DNA of 64,000 bases from Croceivirga radicis (GTDB lineage Bacteria; Bacteroidota; Bacteroidia; Flavobacteriales; Flavobacteriaceae). A program made the position numbers and the translations under genes. Below the pieces are notes generated by a model that was not told the origin of the DNA, searched no databases, and saw only the letters and a list, made by a program, of their open reading frames with translations. The stretch lies in NCBI RefSeq assembly GCF_002072105.2, contig NZ_MTBC01000003.1, forward strand, positions 124,001 through 188,000, given 5' to 3'. Below, in pieces: positions 10,106-19,939 of this stretch (the stretch's first letter is position 1; every line of letters starts with the position of its first letter).

Positions 10106-11581
10106 TTAAGCTATCGGTTTCATTGCGGTCATTGAGGCTCGTAAACGCGCCCCTACTACTTCTACCGGGTGTTCTCTTAAGGCTTTGTTCACAGCAATTA
10201 ATCGTTGGTTATCCACACCATTTCCTTGGCCCGCTGCAAACGGCTTGCCAATTACGTCTGTGTCTACGGTTTTCATAAAATCCGCCAACAAAGGTTTACA
10301 AGCATGATCAAACAAATAACAACCGTATTCTGCCGTATCAGAGATTACACGATTCATTTCAAATAACTTTTTACGTGCAATAGTATTCGCAATAAGTGGT
10401 GTTTCGTGTAACGATTCGTAATAAGCAGATTCTGCAATAATTCCGGATTCAGTCATGGTTTCAAATGCCAATTCCACACCAGATTTTACAAACGCCACCA
10501 TTAACACGCCATTATCGTAAAATTCCTGCTCAGTTATTTCAATTTCACCTGCGGGAGTTTTTTCAAAATTAGTTTCGCCTGTCTCCGCTCTCCACGTTAA
10601 TAGGTTTTTATCATCATTAGCCCAATCTTCCATCATTGTTTTGGAGAAATGACCGCTCATAATATCGTCCATATGCTTTTGGAACAATGGACGCATAATT
10701 TCTTTTAACTCTTCTGCCAAGTCAAAAGCTTTTATTTTAGCAGGATTAGATAGACGGTCCATCATGTTGGTAATACCACCTTGCTTAAGACCTTCTGTAA
10801 TGGTTTCCCAACCGTACTGTATCAATTTTGAGGCATAACCCGCATCTATGCCTTTGGCTACCATTAAATCGAAGCTTAGGATAGAACCTGTTTGCAACAA
10901 ACCACATAGAATAGTTTGCTCACCCATTAAATCTGACTTTACCTCTGCTACAAAAGAAGACTCTAACACACCTGCTCTATCGCCACCCGTTGCTGCTGCA
11001 TAAGCTTTAGCCTGTTCTAACCCTTTACCTTCTGGGTCGTTTTCTGGATGTACCGCTATAAGGGTTGGCACACCAAAACCTCTTTTGTATTCTTCCCTAA
11101 CCTCAGATCCTGGAGACTTAGGTGCCACCATAATTACCGTAAGGTCTTTACGTACCTGCATGCCTTCTTCTACAATGTTAAAGCCGTGAGAATAAGACAA
11201 GGTTGCGCCTTTCTTCATCAGAGGCATTACGGCGTTTACCACGTTGGTATGCTGCTTGTCTGGCGTAAGGTTAATGACTACATCTGCAATAGGAATCAAT
11301 TCTTCATAAGTACCACAAACAAAGTTGTTTTCTGTAGCATTTTTATACGATTGTCTTTGTTCTTTAATGGCTGCATCCCTTAAGGCATAAGATACATCTA
11401 AACCAGAATCTCTCATATTAAGACCTTGATTCAGACCTTGGGCTCCGCAACCAACAATTACAATTTTCTTTCCTTTTAGTGCAGATACACCATTCGCAAA
11501 TTCATGAGTATCCATAAATCGGCATTTTCCCAATTGCGTTAATTGGTCACGAAGCGATAGTGTATTAAAATAATTTGTCAT
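10106..11581 (-). CDS. ilvC: Ketol-acid reductoisomerase, class II
   Basis: IlvC isomerises and reduces acetolactate or acetohydroxybutyrate with NADPH and Mg2+. At 491 residues it is the long class II (E. coli-like) form with a duplicated C-terminal helical domain, not the ~330-residue class I form. The Rossmann motif is [18 protein letters not shown] at about residues 35-52. Later blocks include [32 protein letters not shown] and the metal-binding segment [17 protein letters not shown]. The second C-terminal repeat ends in [11 protein letters not shown]. It is the last gene before the hairpin and follows ilvN by 26 nt. Confidence 0.97.
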   Translation of the reverse strand: MTNYFNTLSLRDQLTQLGKCRFMDTHEFANGVSALKGKKIVIVGCGAQGLNQGLNMRDSGLDVSYALRDAAIKEQRQSYKNATENNFVCGTYEELIPIADVVINLTPDKQHTNVVNAVMPLMKKGATLSYSHGFNIVEEGMQVRKDLTVIMVAPKSPGSEVREEYKRGFGVPTLIAVHPENDPEGKGLEQAKAYAAATGGDRAGVLESSFVAEVKSDLMGEQTILCGLLQTGSILSFDLMVAKGIDAGYASKLIQYGWETITEGLKQGGITNMMDRLSNPAKIKAFDLAEELKEIMRPLFQKHMDDIMSGHFSKTMMEDWANDDKNLLTWRAETGETNFEKTPAGEIEITEQEFYDNGVLMVAFVKSGVELAFETMTESGIIAESAYYESLHETPLIANTIARKKLFEMNRVISDTAEYGCYLFDHACKPLLADFMKTVDTDVIGKPFAAGQGNGVDNQRLIAVNKALREHPVEVVGARLRASMTAMKPIA

Positions 11582-11607
11582 TTTATACGTGTTTATTGGT
11601 ATTACTT

Positions 11608-12138
11608 TTAGTTATTCAATTGAAATTCTTCTAATAAATTGGAAATTGGCATGGTTTCCTTAGAAACGGAAATACGACCTGAACGTACAAATTGTAAAAT
11701 ACCGAACGGTTCAAAAGCATCGTGCATTTCATCAATTTCATTTCTTCTACCTGTTTTGGCCAATACAAAAAAGTCTCTTGCTACCGTAACAATGGTAGCA
11801 TTATGCTCTTTAATTATATTCTGAATTTGACGCTCATCAAACAACAAATCAGAATCTATTTTAAAGATGGCAGATTCCTGATAAATTATTTCATCGTCTG
11901 TATGATAAAAGGCTTTTATAACTTCTATCTGCTTTTCTATTTGTTGTACAATTTTACGTGTCCAATCTTCTGTAGTAAATACAACGATAGTGAATTTAGA
12001 AACATTCTCAATTTCTGATTTAGAAACATTTAAACTCTCTATATTAATGTGTCGCTTTAAGAATATTCCTGATATTCTATTTAATAATCCAACACTATTT
12101 TCTGAATATACCGAAATGGTAAACCATTGATTTTCCAT
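11608..12138 (-). CDS. ilvN: Acetolactate synthase small (regulatory) subunit
   Basis: The regulatory subunit of acetohydroxyacid synthase that confers valine feedback inhibition. An N-terminal ACT domain is clear: [35 protein letters not shown] (residues 4-38). A second region (about 85-165) fits the C-terminal domain seen in this family, with [17 protein letters not shown]. At 176 residues the length is normal. It is separated from the catalytic subunit gene ilvB by a methyltransferase gene, with only 1 nt between them on the methyltransferase side, which is unusual because ilvB and ilvN are normally adjacent. Confidence 0.93.
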   Translation of the reverse strand: MENQWFTISVYSENSVGLLNRISGIFLKRHINIESLNVSKSEIENVSKFTIVVFTTEDWTRKIVQQIEKQIEVIKAFYHTDDEIIYQESAIFKIDSDLLFDERQIQNIIKEHNATIVTVARDFFVLAKTGRRNEIDEMHDAFEPFGILQFVRSGRISVSKETMPISNLLEEFQLNN

Positions 12139-12139
12139 A

Positions 12140-12721
12140 TTATCTCTTTTTAACTGCGATTACAATCCCAGTTGACCAATCCATTTTGGTTAGCGTTAAT
12201 TCTACTTTACTTTCTAATTTTTCAATAAGATTATTCACGTTATCTTGATGACCTTCTGGCCAATTAATTTGTTCAATCATGTCATCAATGATATATATAC
12301 CGTTTGGATTCAACAAGTCTATTGTTTCTTCTAACAATTCATATTTTCCGGGCCATGCATCAGCGAATATTAAATCGAATTTTGCCCCCTTATAGTTAAT
12401 AATCCAATCAGATGCATCTTGTGTAATTAATTCAACTCTAGCATCATGTTCAAAATATTTTCTAGCAATTTCTATATAATTAGATTCTACATCTATAGAA
12501 ATGACATAGCCATTTTCATCCAAACCATCAAGTATCCAAGACAATGATAAGCCAAGGCCTGTTCCTAGTTCCAAAACCCTCCCATTTGGTTTAGATGCAA
12601 CCAAAGTTCTTAACAACATACCCAAATTACCATCTGATTCCATCTCAAAATCTAAGCGCTTTGCTTCTGTAACAATAGCGTCAGTCATTAAGGGCTTCTT
12701 AAATAGAGTTGTTAAAGACAT
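12140..12721 (-). CDS. Class I SAM-dependent methyltransferase (O-methyltransferase-like)
   Basis: A 193-residue Rossmann-fold methyltransferase. The SAM-binding motif I is RVLELGTGLGLSLSWI (about 48-63), followed by the acidic residue of motif II in VISIDVESNYIEIAR, and FDLIFADAWPGKYELLEE, which resembles the metal-site region of catechol-type O-methyltransferases (aDAxxxxY). IYIIDDMI is the next strand. The substrate is unknown. The gene is translationally packed into the ilv operon: 4 nt after ilvB and 1 nt before ilvN. That position suggests co-expression with branched-chain synthesis, but no role for a methyltransferase there is established. Confidence 0.85.
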   Translation of the reverse strand: MSLTTLFKKPLMTDAIVTEAKRLDFEMESDGNLGMLLRTLVASKPNGRVLELGTGLGLSLSWILDGLDENGYVISIDVESNYIEIARKYFEHDARVELITQDASDWIINYKGAKFDLIFADAWPGKYELLEETIDLLNPNGIYIIDDMIEQINWPEGHQDNVNNLIEKLESKVELTLTKMDWSTGIVIAVKKR

Positions 12722-12725
12722 TTTC

Positions 12726-14459
12726 TTACTTTAAACGAATATCAGATACGGATGCACCAGAAGGAATCATAGGAAAAACATTATCCTCTTGTTCTACCAC
12801 AACCTCAAGGAAATACGGACCATCATACTCCATCATTTCCTTGATACCCGCTTCTAAATCTTTTCTTTCTTCTATTCGGTTCGATTTAATGTGATACCCT
12901 TCCGCTATTTTAACGAAGTCAGGATTAGTCATTACCGTAGAAGCATATCGCTTGTCAAAAAACAATTCTTGCCATTGACGCACCATACCTAGGTGATTGT
13001 TGTTAAGTACCACAATTTTAACGCCCACATTATGTTGAAAAATGACACCCAATTCTTGAATGGTCATTTGGTAACCGCCATCACCAATAATTGCTACCAC
13101 AGGACGCTCTGGAGCCCCCATTTTAGCACCTATGGCTGCTGGTAGCGCAAAACCCATAGTACCCAAACCACCAGAAGTGATGTTGCTTTTACTTTGACGG
13201 AATTTGGCATAGCGACAACCTATCATTTGGTGTTGCCCCACATCCGTAACCACAACCGCTTTTTGGTCCGAAGCTATATTGATTCCTTCTATCACCTCTC
13301 CCATGGTTAGACCAGGTTTGGTTGGATGAATATCGTTCTTAATTACCGCTTCAAATTCTTCTTGATATTTTTTATCAAACTCCGCTTTCCATGCCTCGTG
13401 TGAGTTCTCTTTTACCTTTGGTAATAACAATTTTAAGGACGCTTTACAATCTCCTAAAACCGCTACATCTGCCTTGACATTTTTATTGATTTCTGCTGGG
13501 TCTATCTCAAAATGGATAACCTTGGCTTGTTTGGCATAGGTATCTAAGCTACCCGTAACCCGGTCATCAAAACGCATCCCAATAGCAACTAACAAATCGC
13601 ACTCATTGGTTAACACATTAGGGCCGTAATTACCGTGCATACCCACCATACCTACGTTGAGCGGATGTTCGGTATCCATTGCGGAAAGTCCCATGATAGT
13701 CCAGGCTGCAGGAATGCCCGCTTTTTCTACCAATCGTTTTAATTCTTCTTCCGCCTCTCCAAGAATTACGCCCTGCCCAAAAACTATCATGGGCTTTTTA
13801 GCCGAATTGATAAGTTCTGCCGCGGCAGAAATGGCATTTTCGTCTGGCTCACTTACAGGTGTATAGCTACGTACGCCGGTACATTTTTCATACGTAAAAT
13901 CAATTTCATCAAACTGAGCATTCTTAGTAATATCTACTAATACAGGTCCTGGTCTACCAGAACGTGCTATATAAAATGCCTTTGCCAAAATTTCTGGAAT
14001 CTCAGACGCCTTGGTAATTTGATAGTTCCACTTGGTAACAGGTGTAGAAATACCAACAATATCCGTTTCTTGAAAAGCATCAGAACCCAATAAATGCCTG
14101 GGCACCTGGCCCGTAATACAAACCATTGGTGTTGAATCTATTTGTGCATCTGCCAACCCGGTGACCAAATTGGTTGCTCCTGGTCCCGAAGTAGCCATTG
14201 CCACCCCTACTTTACCACTTACTCTTGCATACCCTTGCGCGGCATGCGTAGCACCTTGTTCGTGGCGTGTAAGAATATGGGTAAGTTTATCTTGGAACTT
14301 GTACAACTCGTCATACACGGGCATTATAGCCCCTCCTGGATACCCATAAATTAAATCTACACCTTCTGCCAGCAAACAATGAATTATAGCCTCTGCACCT
14401 GTAACTCTCATGCTTTTTTGTTTTGCTGATTTATCTTCTGTTACTTTTAATGTTTCCAT
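12726..14459 (-). CDS. ilvB: Acetolactate synthase large (catalytic) subunit
   Basis: A ThDP-dependent enzyme that joins two pyruvates, or pyruvate and 2-ketobutyrate, to start valine/leucine or isoleucine synthesis. At 577 residues it has normal length. The catalytic Glu lies in YGYPGGAIMPVYDEL near residues 38-52 and in the family block HEQGATHAAQGYARVSGKVGV. The ThDP/Mg2+ motif is GDGGYQMTIQELGV...VVLNNN (about 453-482). FAD-binding family signatures such as GPGATNLVTGLADAQIDSTP are also present. It follows ilvD by 10 nt. Confidence 0.97.
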   Translation of the reverse strand: METLKVTEDKSAKQKSMRVTGAEAIIHCLLAEGVDLIYGYPGGAIMPVYDELYKFQDKLTHILTRHEQGATHAAQGYARVSGKVGVAMATSGPGATNLVTGLADAQIDSTPMVCITGQVPRHLLGSDAFQETDIVGISTPVTKWNYQITKASEIPEILAKAFYIARSGRPGPVLVDITKNAQFDEIDFTYEKCTGVRSYTPVSEPDENAISAAAELINSAKKPMIVFGQGVILGEAEEELKRLVEKAGIPAAWTIMGLSAMDTEHPLNVGMVGMHGNYGPNVLTNECDLLVAIGMRFDDRVTGSLDTYAKQAKVIHFEIDPAEINKNVKADVAVLGDCKASLKLLLPKVKENSHEAWKAEFDKKYQEEFEAVIKNDIHPTKPGLTMGEVIEGINIASDQKAVVVTDVGQHQMIGCRYAKFRQSKSNITSGGLGTMGFALPAAIGAKMGAPERPVVAIIGDGGYQMTIQELGVIFQHNVGVKIVVLNNNHLGMVRQWQELFFDKRYASTVMTNPDFVKIAEGYHIKSNRIEERKDLEAGIKEMMEYDGPYFLEVVVEQEDNVFPMIPSGASVSDIRLK

Positions 14460-14469
14460 AAACCTTTTT

Positions 14470-16146
14470 TTAAAGGGCGTCAGTTACACAGCCTTTAGAG
14501 GCAGACGAAACTGTTTTAGCATATTTATACAAACTTCCTTTTCTCACTTTTAAATCTGGAGCAGCCCATTTGGCTTTCCTTTTTGCCATTTCTTCATCAG
14601 AAATTGCCACAGAAATGGTGTTTGCCTCGGCATCTATGGTGATTATATCGCCGTCTTCTACCAAAGCAATGTTACCACCTTCTTGTGCTTCTGGAGCAAT
14701 ATGCCCTACCACAAAACCGTGTGTACCACCAGAGAATCTACCATCGGTAATCAATGCTACATCTTTACCTAGCCCAGCACCCATTATAGCAGCTGTAGGT
14801 TTTAGCATTTCTGGCATACCTGGACCACCTTGAGGACCTTCATAACGGATAACCACAACATTACCTTTTTTTACCAAGCCATCGCGGATTCCTGCATTAG
14901 CCTCAAATTCGCCATTAAAGACTTTTGCAGGACCGGAGAAATGCAACCCTTCTTTACCTGTAATCTTAGCTACGGAACCTAATTCTGCCAGGTTACCGTA
15001 TAAAATTCTTAAATGCCCTGTTTCTTTAATAGGATTGTCCAGACCATGAACCACATCTTGTCCGTCATGTAAGCCTGGAACATCTTTCATATTCTCTGCC
15101 AATGTTTTCCCGGTTACGGTTAAACAATCGCCGTGTAACATGTTATTTTCTAACATAAACTTGATTACTCCGGGGACACCACCTACATTGTGCAAGTCTT
15201 CCATAGAATACTTACCACTTGGCTTTAAATCTGCTAAAAACGGAGTGGTATCGCTAATACGTTGAAAGTCGTCTAAGGTAAAATCTATCTCCGCAGCTTT
15301 TGCGATTGCCAAAAAGTGCAATACCGCATTGGTAGAACCACCAAGTACAGTTATAAGACGCACGGCATTCTCCAAAGACTTTTTAGTGATGATGTCTAAT
15401 GGTTTAATGTCATTTTCAATAAGGTAGCGCATCGCTTCCCCTGTTGCCTTACCATCATTATTTTTTTGCGAACCTACCGCCGGATTAGAAGAACTATACG
15501 GCAAAGACATACCTAATACCTCTATAGCCGAAGCCATGGTATTTGCCGTGTACATACCGCCGCATGCACCTGCACCCGGACACGCTTTTTGTATTACGGA
15601 TTTGTATTCTTTTTCATCAATAGAACCAGCTACCTTCTCTCCCCATGCCTCAAAAGCAGAAACTACATCTAATTTTTTATCGTTATGACAACCTGAGGCT
15701 ATGGTACCACCGTATAAAAGAATAGAAGGTCTATTTAAACGAATCATCCCCATTAGTGCTCCTGGCATATTTTTATCGCAACCAACCACGGTAACCAGAC
15801 CATCATAGTTCATGGCCTGAACAACGGTCTCCATAGAATCTGCAATTATATCTCTTGAAGGTAAAGAATAACGCATACCGTAGGTACCCATAGATATACC
15901 ATCACTAACGCCGATACTATTAAATATTAAACCAACAAGCTCTTTAGATTGTACGCCTGCCTTTACGTGTTTGGCCAAATCATTTAAATGCATGTTACAA
16001 GGATTGCCCTCATAACCTGTACTACCAATACCTATAAAAGGCTTTTTTAAATCATCCTCTGTTAGCCCCAAAGCATAAAGCATTGCCTGTGCTGCAGGCT
16101 GGGTTGGGTCTTGAGTAACGTTTTTACTGTACTTGTTTAATTCCAT
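14470..16146 (-). CDS. ilvD: Dihydroxy-acid dehydratase
   Basis: IlvD dehydrates 2,3-dihydroxy acids to the 2-keto acids of valine and isoleucine, using an Fe-S cluster. At 558 residues the length is normal. Cluster-ligand Cys residues appear in NPCNMHLND (about 48-56), [13 protein letters not shown] (about 120-132) and [16 protein letters not shown] (about 190-205). The C-terminal [19 protein letters not shown] is the family's substrate-domain signature. It is the first gene of ilvD-ilvB-MT-ilvN-ilvC and has a 233-nt upstream region with several inverted repeats. Confidence 0.97.
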   Translation of the reverse strand: MELNKYSKNVTQDPTQPAAQAMLYALGLTEDDLKKPFIGIGSTGYEGNPCNMHLNDLAKHVKAGVQSKELVGLIFNSIGVSDGISMGTYGMRYSLPSRDIIADSMETVVQAMNYDGLVTVVGCDKNMPGALMGMIRLNRPSILLYGGTIASGCHNDKKLDVVSAFEAWGEKVAGSIDEKEYKSVIQKACPGAGACGGMYTANTMASAIEVLGMSLPYSSSNPAVGSQKNNDGKATGEAMRYLIENDIKPLDIITKKSLENAVRLITVLGGSTNAVLHFLAIAKAAEIDFTLDDFQRISDTTPFLADLKPSGKYSMEDLHNVGGVPGVIKFMLENNMLHGDCLTVTGKTLAENMKDVPGLHDGQDVVHGLDNPIKETGHLRILYGNLAELGSVAKITGKEGLHFSGPAKVFNGEFEANAGIRDGLVKKGNVVVIRYEGPQGGPGMPEMLKPTAAIMGAGLGKDVALITDGRFSGGTHGFVVGHIAPEAQEGGNIALVEDGDIITIDAEANTISVAISDEEMAKRKAKWAAPDLKVRKGSLYKYAKTVSSASKGCVTDAL

Positions 16147-16196
16147 TATAATATGTTCCCTAAAATGTAGGTTTTCCTTAATTTATTTTCAGTTTT

Positions 16197-16204
16197 CAAA
16201 GATA
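16197..16204 (-). promoter_or_regulatory. Candidate -7 box of the ilv operon
   Basis: On the minus strand this reads TATCTTTG, a full match to TAnnTTTG, 51 nt before the ilvD start codon. I see no TTG at the usual -33 spacing, so an activator or a variant -33 may be involved. Three inverted repeats lie just upstream. Confidence 0.45.
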
Positions 16205-16229
16205 TATGTTTACAACACCCTATATTTTT

Positions 16230-16332
16230 AACACACCTCATGTGTTTAGGTTCACTATTATTCAATAGTATTTAAAACACTGCATATCAGTATTTTAAGT
16301 GTGTTTTAAATATCATATTCAACTCTTGAATA
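16230..16332. promoter_or_regulatory. Cluster of three inverted repeats upstream of ilvD
   Basis: AACACA-5-TGTGTT at 16230-16246; TTTAAAACAC at 16271-16280 paired with GTGTTTTAAA at 16301-16310 (with ACTG/CAGT nested inside); and TATTCAA-CTC-TTGAATA at 16316-16332. All arms are perfect. They sit between the pxpC stop and the ilvD -7 box, where operators for a branched-chain regulator would be expected. None is followed by a T-run that would make it a good terminator. Confidence 0.5.
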
Positions 16333-16379
16333 AAGTTGATAGTTTTTAAAGTAAAGGTGGTAAGAAATATAAAGGGTAG

Positions 16380-17231
16380 CTAAAAAACTGTATCGGCCAA
16401 TTTAAATTGCAGTTTATCCTGATGTTTTTTTTGAGCCAGTAAGGCTATAGCTTCTGGCCTTAATTGAAGAATTCTAGGGTAACCTCCAGTTGTTTGCCCA
16501 TCTTTCATTAGAATTATAAGTCTTCCTGCTGGTGTAAATTGAACGGTACCTGGTTGTGTAGCCGCCGTTAAAATTGAAGTGTTATGCCCTACCAGCAACT
16601 CGTGTAATTGATAAGCCATTCGGTTATTCTCCTTTGCAATAGTAAACTGTTTGGAAAACAAGTGGGCCAACTGGTTATCAGTGAGTAAATGGAACTCCGG
16701 ACCTCTATCTACTAAAAGCGTTTCTTTAGCATAATTTTCTTTAGCTTTTAGCTCCGAAATTTTAGGCTGAAAACTATTGACCGCCCCATAATTTAAAACA
16801 TCTCCTTTTTCTAGTTTTACTGCCATAGTTAATGGAGCATACTGGGATGCGCTATTTAAAACGATTTCAGCGTTAAAACCATTTTTTACACCTAAATAAC
16901 AGCGTAAACCAGTATTTAATTTTCCAAATCTTAAGGTATCCCCAGCATTAACCTTGTAGATCTTATAATTGGTAATGGAAACTTTGTTTAATTGTGCCGA
17001 AAGGTCTGCACCACCCAAGCAGATAAAGGTTGGCTGGGTAAATACCAATTCTGGCCCCATCATAGTTATTTCGAGTATGGGAGTCGACGTGGGGTTTTCT
17101 AATAGACCATTTACCTTATTGTAAGCCTCATTGTCCATTACACCGCTTATTGGAACACCTTTGTTTCTATAACCAAACCTGCCCGCATCTTGTATGGTTG
17201 TATAAAAACCAGCTTTTATCACTTTAAGCAT
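16380..17231 (-). CDS. pxpC: 5-oxoprolinase subunit C (biotin-dependent carboxyltransferase-like)
   Basis: PxpABC hydrolyse 5-oxo-L-proline to glutamate at the cost of ATP. This 283-residue protein is the AHS2-domain subunit, typified by TIQDAGRFGYRNKGVPISGVMD at about residues 13-34, LGGADLSAQLN, and QPGTVQFTPAGRLIILMKDGQTTGGYPRI near the C-terminus. Its start codon overlaps the end of pxpB by 8 nt, which indicates translational coupling. The usual family length is about 290-330, so this one is compact. Confidence 0.92.
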   Translation of the reverse strand: MLKVIKAGFYTTIQDAGRFGYRNKGVPISGVMDNEAYNKVNGLLENPTSTPILEITMMGPELVFTQPTFICLGGADLSAQLNKVSITNYKIYKVNAGDTLRFGKLNTGLRCYLGVKNGFNAEIVLNSASQYAPLTMAVKLEKGDVLNYGAVNSFQPKISELKAKENYAKETLLVDRGPEFHLLTDNQLAHLFSKQFTIAKENNRMAYQLHELLVGHNTSILTAATQPGTVQFTPAGRLIILMKDGQTTGGYPRILQLRPEAIALLAQKKHQDKLQFKLADTVF

Positions 17232-17976
17232 CTATAACTACTTTTTCTGGTTCATAAATACCTACGTCCATTTGGATTTTGATATGCTCATATTCTGATT
17301 GGGAAATTGATTTAAATTGAACCTTATCGCCCACACTAAAAAAGCATGGATTACTTTTAGATACGTTGAATAGAGGAACAGGACAGTTACCAATTATGTT
17401 CCAACCCCCAGGGGATGCCTGCGGATAAATACCGGTTTGTTTTGACGCTAAACCTACAGCGCCTTTTTCAACTTTTAAACGTGGTACTGGTTTTCTTGGA
17501 ATTTCTAATATTTGCGGTAAACCACCTAAATACATGAACCCTGGCAAAAATCCAATACCATAAATTGTATAAACCGCTTCTGTATGCAGGTTAATAAGTT
17601 CATTTTTACTTAGTCCTAAAAAATTAGCCGCCTCGGATAAATCAATACCGTAAACCTCATCATAACATACCGGTAGAATCCATTTAACATGACGCTTAGA
17701 AGTAGTAAGCACTAAATTATTGTATTCCTTCCTAATTAATTCAACCAGTTCTTTATAAGAAAACAATTCAACCCCATTATAGATCAAGGTTAACGTGTTA
17801 TAAGATGAAATAAACTCCCAATCATTGTTTATTTTTTTCTTTAACGCTTTAGTTAATTGCAAATTAGCACTCAATATTTGTTCCGAAACATCCTCTTTCC
17901 ATGTAATCTCAATCGCTTTTTGTCCAAAGGGTTGAATTCTGATTGGCAAATGTTTGCTGTTATCTGATTTGGACAT
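17224..17976 (-). CDS. pxpB: 5-oxoprolinase subunit B
   Basis: The AHS1-domain subunit of the ATP-dependent 5-oxoprolinase (B. subtilis KipI relative), 250 residues. Family motifs are the N-terminal IRIQPFGQKAIEITW, VCYDEVYGIDL, YTIYGIGFLPGFMYLGGLP (about 140-158) and KGAVGLASKQTGIYPQASPGGWNIIG (about 175-200). It overlaps pxpA by 17 nt upstream and pxpC by 8 nt downstream. Confidence 0.93.
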   Translation of the reverse strand: MSKSDNSKHLPIRIQPFGQKAIEITWKEDVSEQILSANLQLTKALKKKINNDWEFISSYNTLTLIYNGVELFSYKELVELIRKEYNNLVLTTSKRHVKWILPVCYDEVYGIDLSEAANFLGLSKNELINLHTEAVYTIYGIGFLPGFMYLGGLPQILEIPRKPVPRLKVEKGAVGLASKQTGIYPQASPGGWNIIGNCPVPLFNVSKSNPCFFSVGDKVQFKSISQSEYEHIKIQMDVGIYEPEKVVIDA

Positions 17977-18694
17977 GATGTTCTGGTAATTTTGTTCTTA
18001 GATATTGCAAAATTTTGTGTGCATTTTCTGTATCACCATGTACACACAGGGTGTTTACTTTTATTTCTTGAAAAGAGTTATCTAAAGCTTTTACTCTATT
18101 TTCTTTAATCATAGGTAAAATGTGCGCCAAAATTTCTTCTTCATTTAAAATTAAAGCATTTACATCCTTCCTAGAAATTAACTTTAGATTCTTTTCATAA
18201 TTACGATCTGCAAAACCTTCAAAAAAGACTGGCAAATCATTTTTCTGACATAGTTCTGCAAGTACGGAATTATAAGGCGTATAAATTCCAATTGTATTGG
18301 AATGTTCTAGAACCACTTTTATAAATAATGCCGCCATATCATAATCATCTAACAATTGATTGTACAAAGCGCCATGCGCTTTAATATGGTGTAAATTTAC
18401 CCCATGTCTATTGGCCACTTTAAAAGCCAAATTTAATTGCTGGGAAAGACATTGTTTTAAATCATTTTCTGAAATATCCATGACCACTCTACCAAAATTT
18501 TCTTTATCTGGATATCCCGGATGCGCACCTATTCTCAAATTATAAGAATTTGCCAGTATTAGTGTTTTTTCAAAAAGTACTGGGTTTCCGGCATGTGCCC
18601 CACAGGCAATATTGCAACTACTCAACAAGGGAATTAAATGTTCTTCATTCCCAACACCCTCCCCTACATCTGCATTTAAATCTATGGTAAACAT
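17960..18694 (-). CDS. pxpA: 5-oxoprolinase subunit A (LamB/YcsF family)
   Basis: The catalytic-fold subunit of 5-oxoprolinase, 244 residues as usual for LamB/YcsF. Recognised blocks are DLNADVGEGVGNEEHLIPLLSSCNIACGAHAGNP at the N-terminus, GAHPGYPDKENFGR near residues 57-70, and HHIKAHGALYNQLLDD near residues 101-116. It starts 3 nt after the Nramp-like permease gene, the same order (ycsG-ycsF) as in Bacillus subtilis. Confidence 0.95.
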   Translation of the reverse strand: MFTIDLNADVGEGVGNEEHLIPLLSSCNIACGAHAGNPVLFEKTLILANSYNLRIGAHPGYPDKENFGRVVMDISENDLKQCLSQQLNLAFKVANRHGVNLHHIKAHGALYNQLLDDYDMAALFIKVVLEHSNTIGIYTPYNSVLAELCQKNDLPVFFEGFADRNYEKNLKLISRKDVNALILNEEEILAHILPMIKENRVKALDNSFQEIKVNTLCVHGDTENAHKILQYLRTKLPEHHVQIR

Positions 18695-18697
18695 CTT

Positions 18698-19891
18698 TTA
18701 TAAAATCCCGATTACTTTAACGATACTTCTTAATCCAAGAACAATGGATAAAACAATAATCAATAACGCCGTAAAGTTTTGCCATTTTGTATTAACGTAA
18801 TGGCGCATTATTTTTTTACTATTTACCAACCATAACAACAAGATTGCCATAATTGGCAAAAGTAGACCATTGGCTACTTGCGCAAATTTTATAATTTGAA
18901 TAGGCTTAAAATCAAATGAAAGGGAAAAAACTCCTATTAAAATTATTAAAAGCCAAACAGACCTAAACCGCCAGTCTTTTGTAGAAGCTTTCCAACCAAA
19001 ACAACTATTGGCTACATAAGCGGCCGCCAAAGGTGCGGTTATCGCAGAGGTCAATCCGGCTGCAAATAATCCTAATCCCATAAAAAAACGGGCACCAGCC
19101 CCAAACAAAGGTTCTAGACCCAATGCCAAATCCATAACCGTATTAATTTCACCCTTAGGAATAGCGGCAGAAGCAACAATAACAGCCATTGAAACCAGAC
19201 CACCAATACCTATTGAAAAAACCGTATCCCATTGCACCCATTTTAAGTCTCTATACGATTTCCATTTTTTATTTACCAAAGACGCATGCAGAAATAAATT
19301 GTAGGGTACAACCGTAGTACCTACCAAACTCACTACGGTAAACCAACTTCCTGTTTGTACCCTAGGTATAAACAAACCTTCTAACAATGGCAGTAATTTA
19401 GGTTTTGTTAGTACAGCAGTAATTAGAAATGAAATACTCATTAGACCAATCAGCACAATAAAAATACGTTCCAAATTTTTATAGCTACCAATCCAGAGTA
19501 AACCTATAGCGAAGGAACCAACTATAATTGGATATAGGGTATTTAATGTAGGCCCAAATATGGCTTCTAGGCCTAGAACTGCCCCACCTATATTGCCTGC
19601 TTCATAAGCTGTATTGCCAATTAAAATAGCGCCAAGGACTATTCCTAAAATAAGATATTTAAACCATGCTTGTCCTATCTCCTTGGTAATAGCATCTGCC
19701 AACCCCATTTTGGTTATTAGTCCCAACCGGGCTGCCATTTCTTGCAAAACCATTGTTGCCAAAATGGAAAGCAAAATTGCCCATAGCAAAGCAAAACCAA
19801 AACGAACACCGGCCAAGGAACAAGCTGTTATGGTTCCTGGACCTATAAAAGCAGCGGCCACTAGTACACCTGGCCCAATTTTTTTAAACAT
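18698..19891 (-). CDS. Nramp-fold permease lacking the metal-binding motifs
   Basis: A LeuT-fold membrane protein of the Nramp superfamily, 397 residues with about 11 helices. It aligns clearly with Nramp in helix 1 (KIGPGVLVAAAFI, then FGFALLWAILLS) and helix 6. However, the canonical metal motif DPGN is GPGT (residues 17-20), and the helix-6 (M/A)PH motif is VPY (195-197). The Asp, Asn, Met and His that handle Mn2+ or Fe2+ in the family are therefore all replaced. It is the first gene of a tight operon with pxpA, pxpB and pxpC and is the positional counterpart of B. subtilis YcsG. I infer an uptake role for 5-oxoproline or a related organic solute rather than a metal. Automatic annotation as a manganese transporter would probably be wrong. 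Confidence 0.85.
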   Translation of the reverse strand: MFKKIGPGVLVAAAFIGPGTITACSLAGVRFGFALLWAILLSILATMVLQEMAARLGLITKMGLADAITKEIGQAWFKYLILGIVLGAILIGNTAYEAGNIGGAVLGLEAIFGPTLNTLYPIIVGSFAIGLLWIGSYKNLERIFIVLIGLMSISFLITAVLTKPKLLPLLEGLFIPRVQTGSWFTVVSLVGTTVVPYNLFLHASLVNKKWKSYRDLKWVQWDTVFSIGIGGLVSMAVIVASAAIPKGEINTVMDLALGLEPLFGAGARFFMGLGLFAAGLTSAITAPLAAAYVANSCFGWKASTKDWRFRSVWLLIILIGVFSLSFDFKPIQIIKFAQVANGLLLPIMAILLLWLVNSKKIMRHYVNTKWQNFTALLIIVLSIVLGLRSIVKVIGIL

Positions 19892-19939
19892 GCGGATTAC
19901 AATTCACAGCGTCAATTTAACAGTTCTAATTTAGTTTAT

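Noticed and set aside
10096-10278. Plus-strand open frame opposite the end of ilvC
   Set aside because: It is an antisense shadow of ilvC with no family match; ilvC has full-length homology-type motifs on the minus strand.
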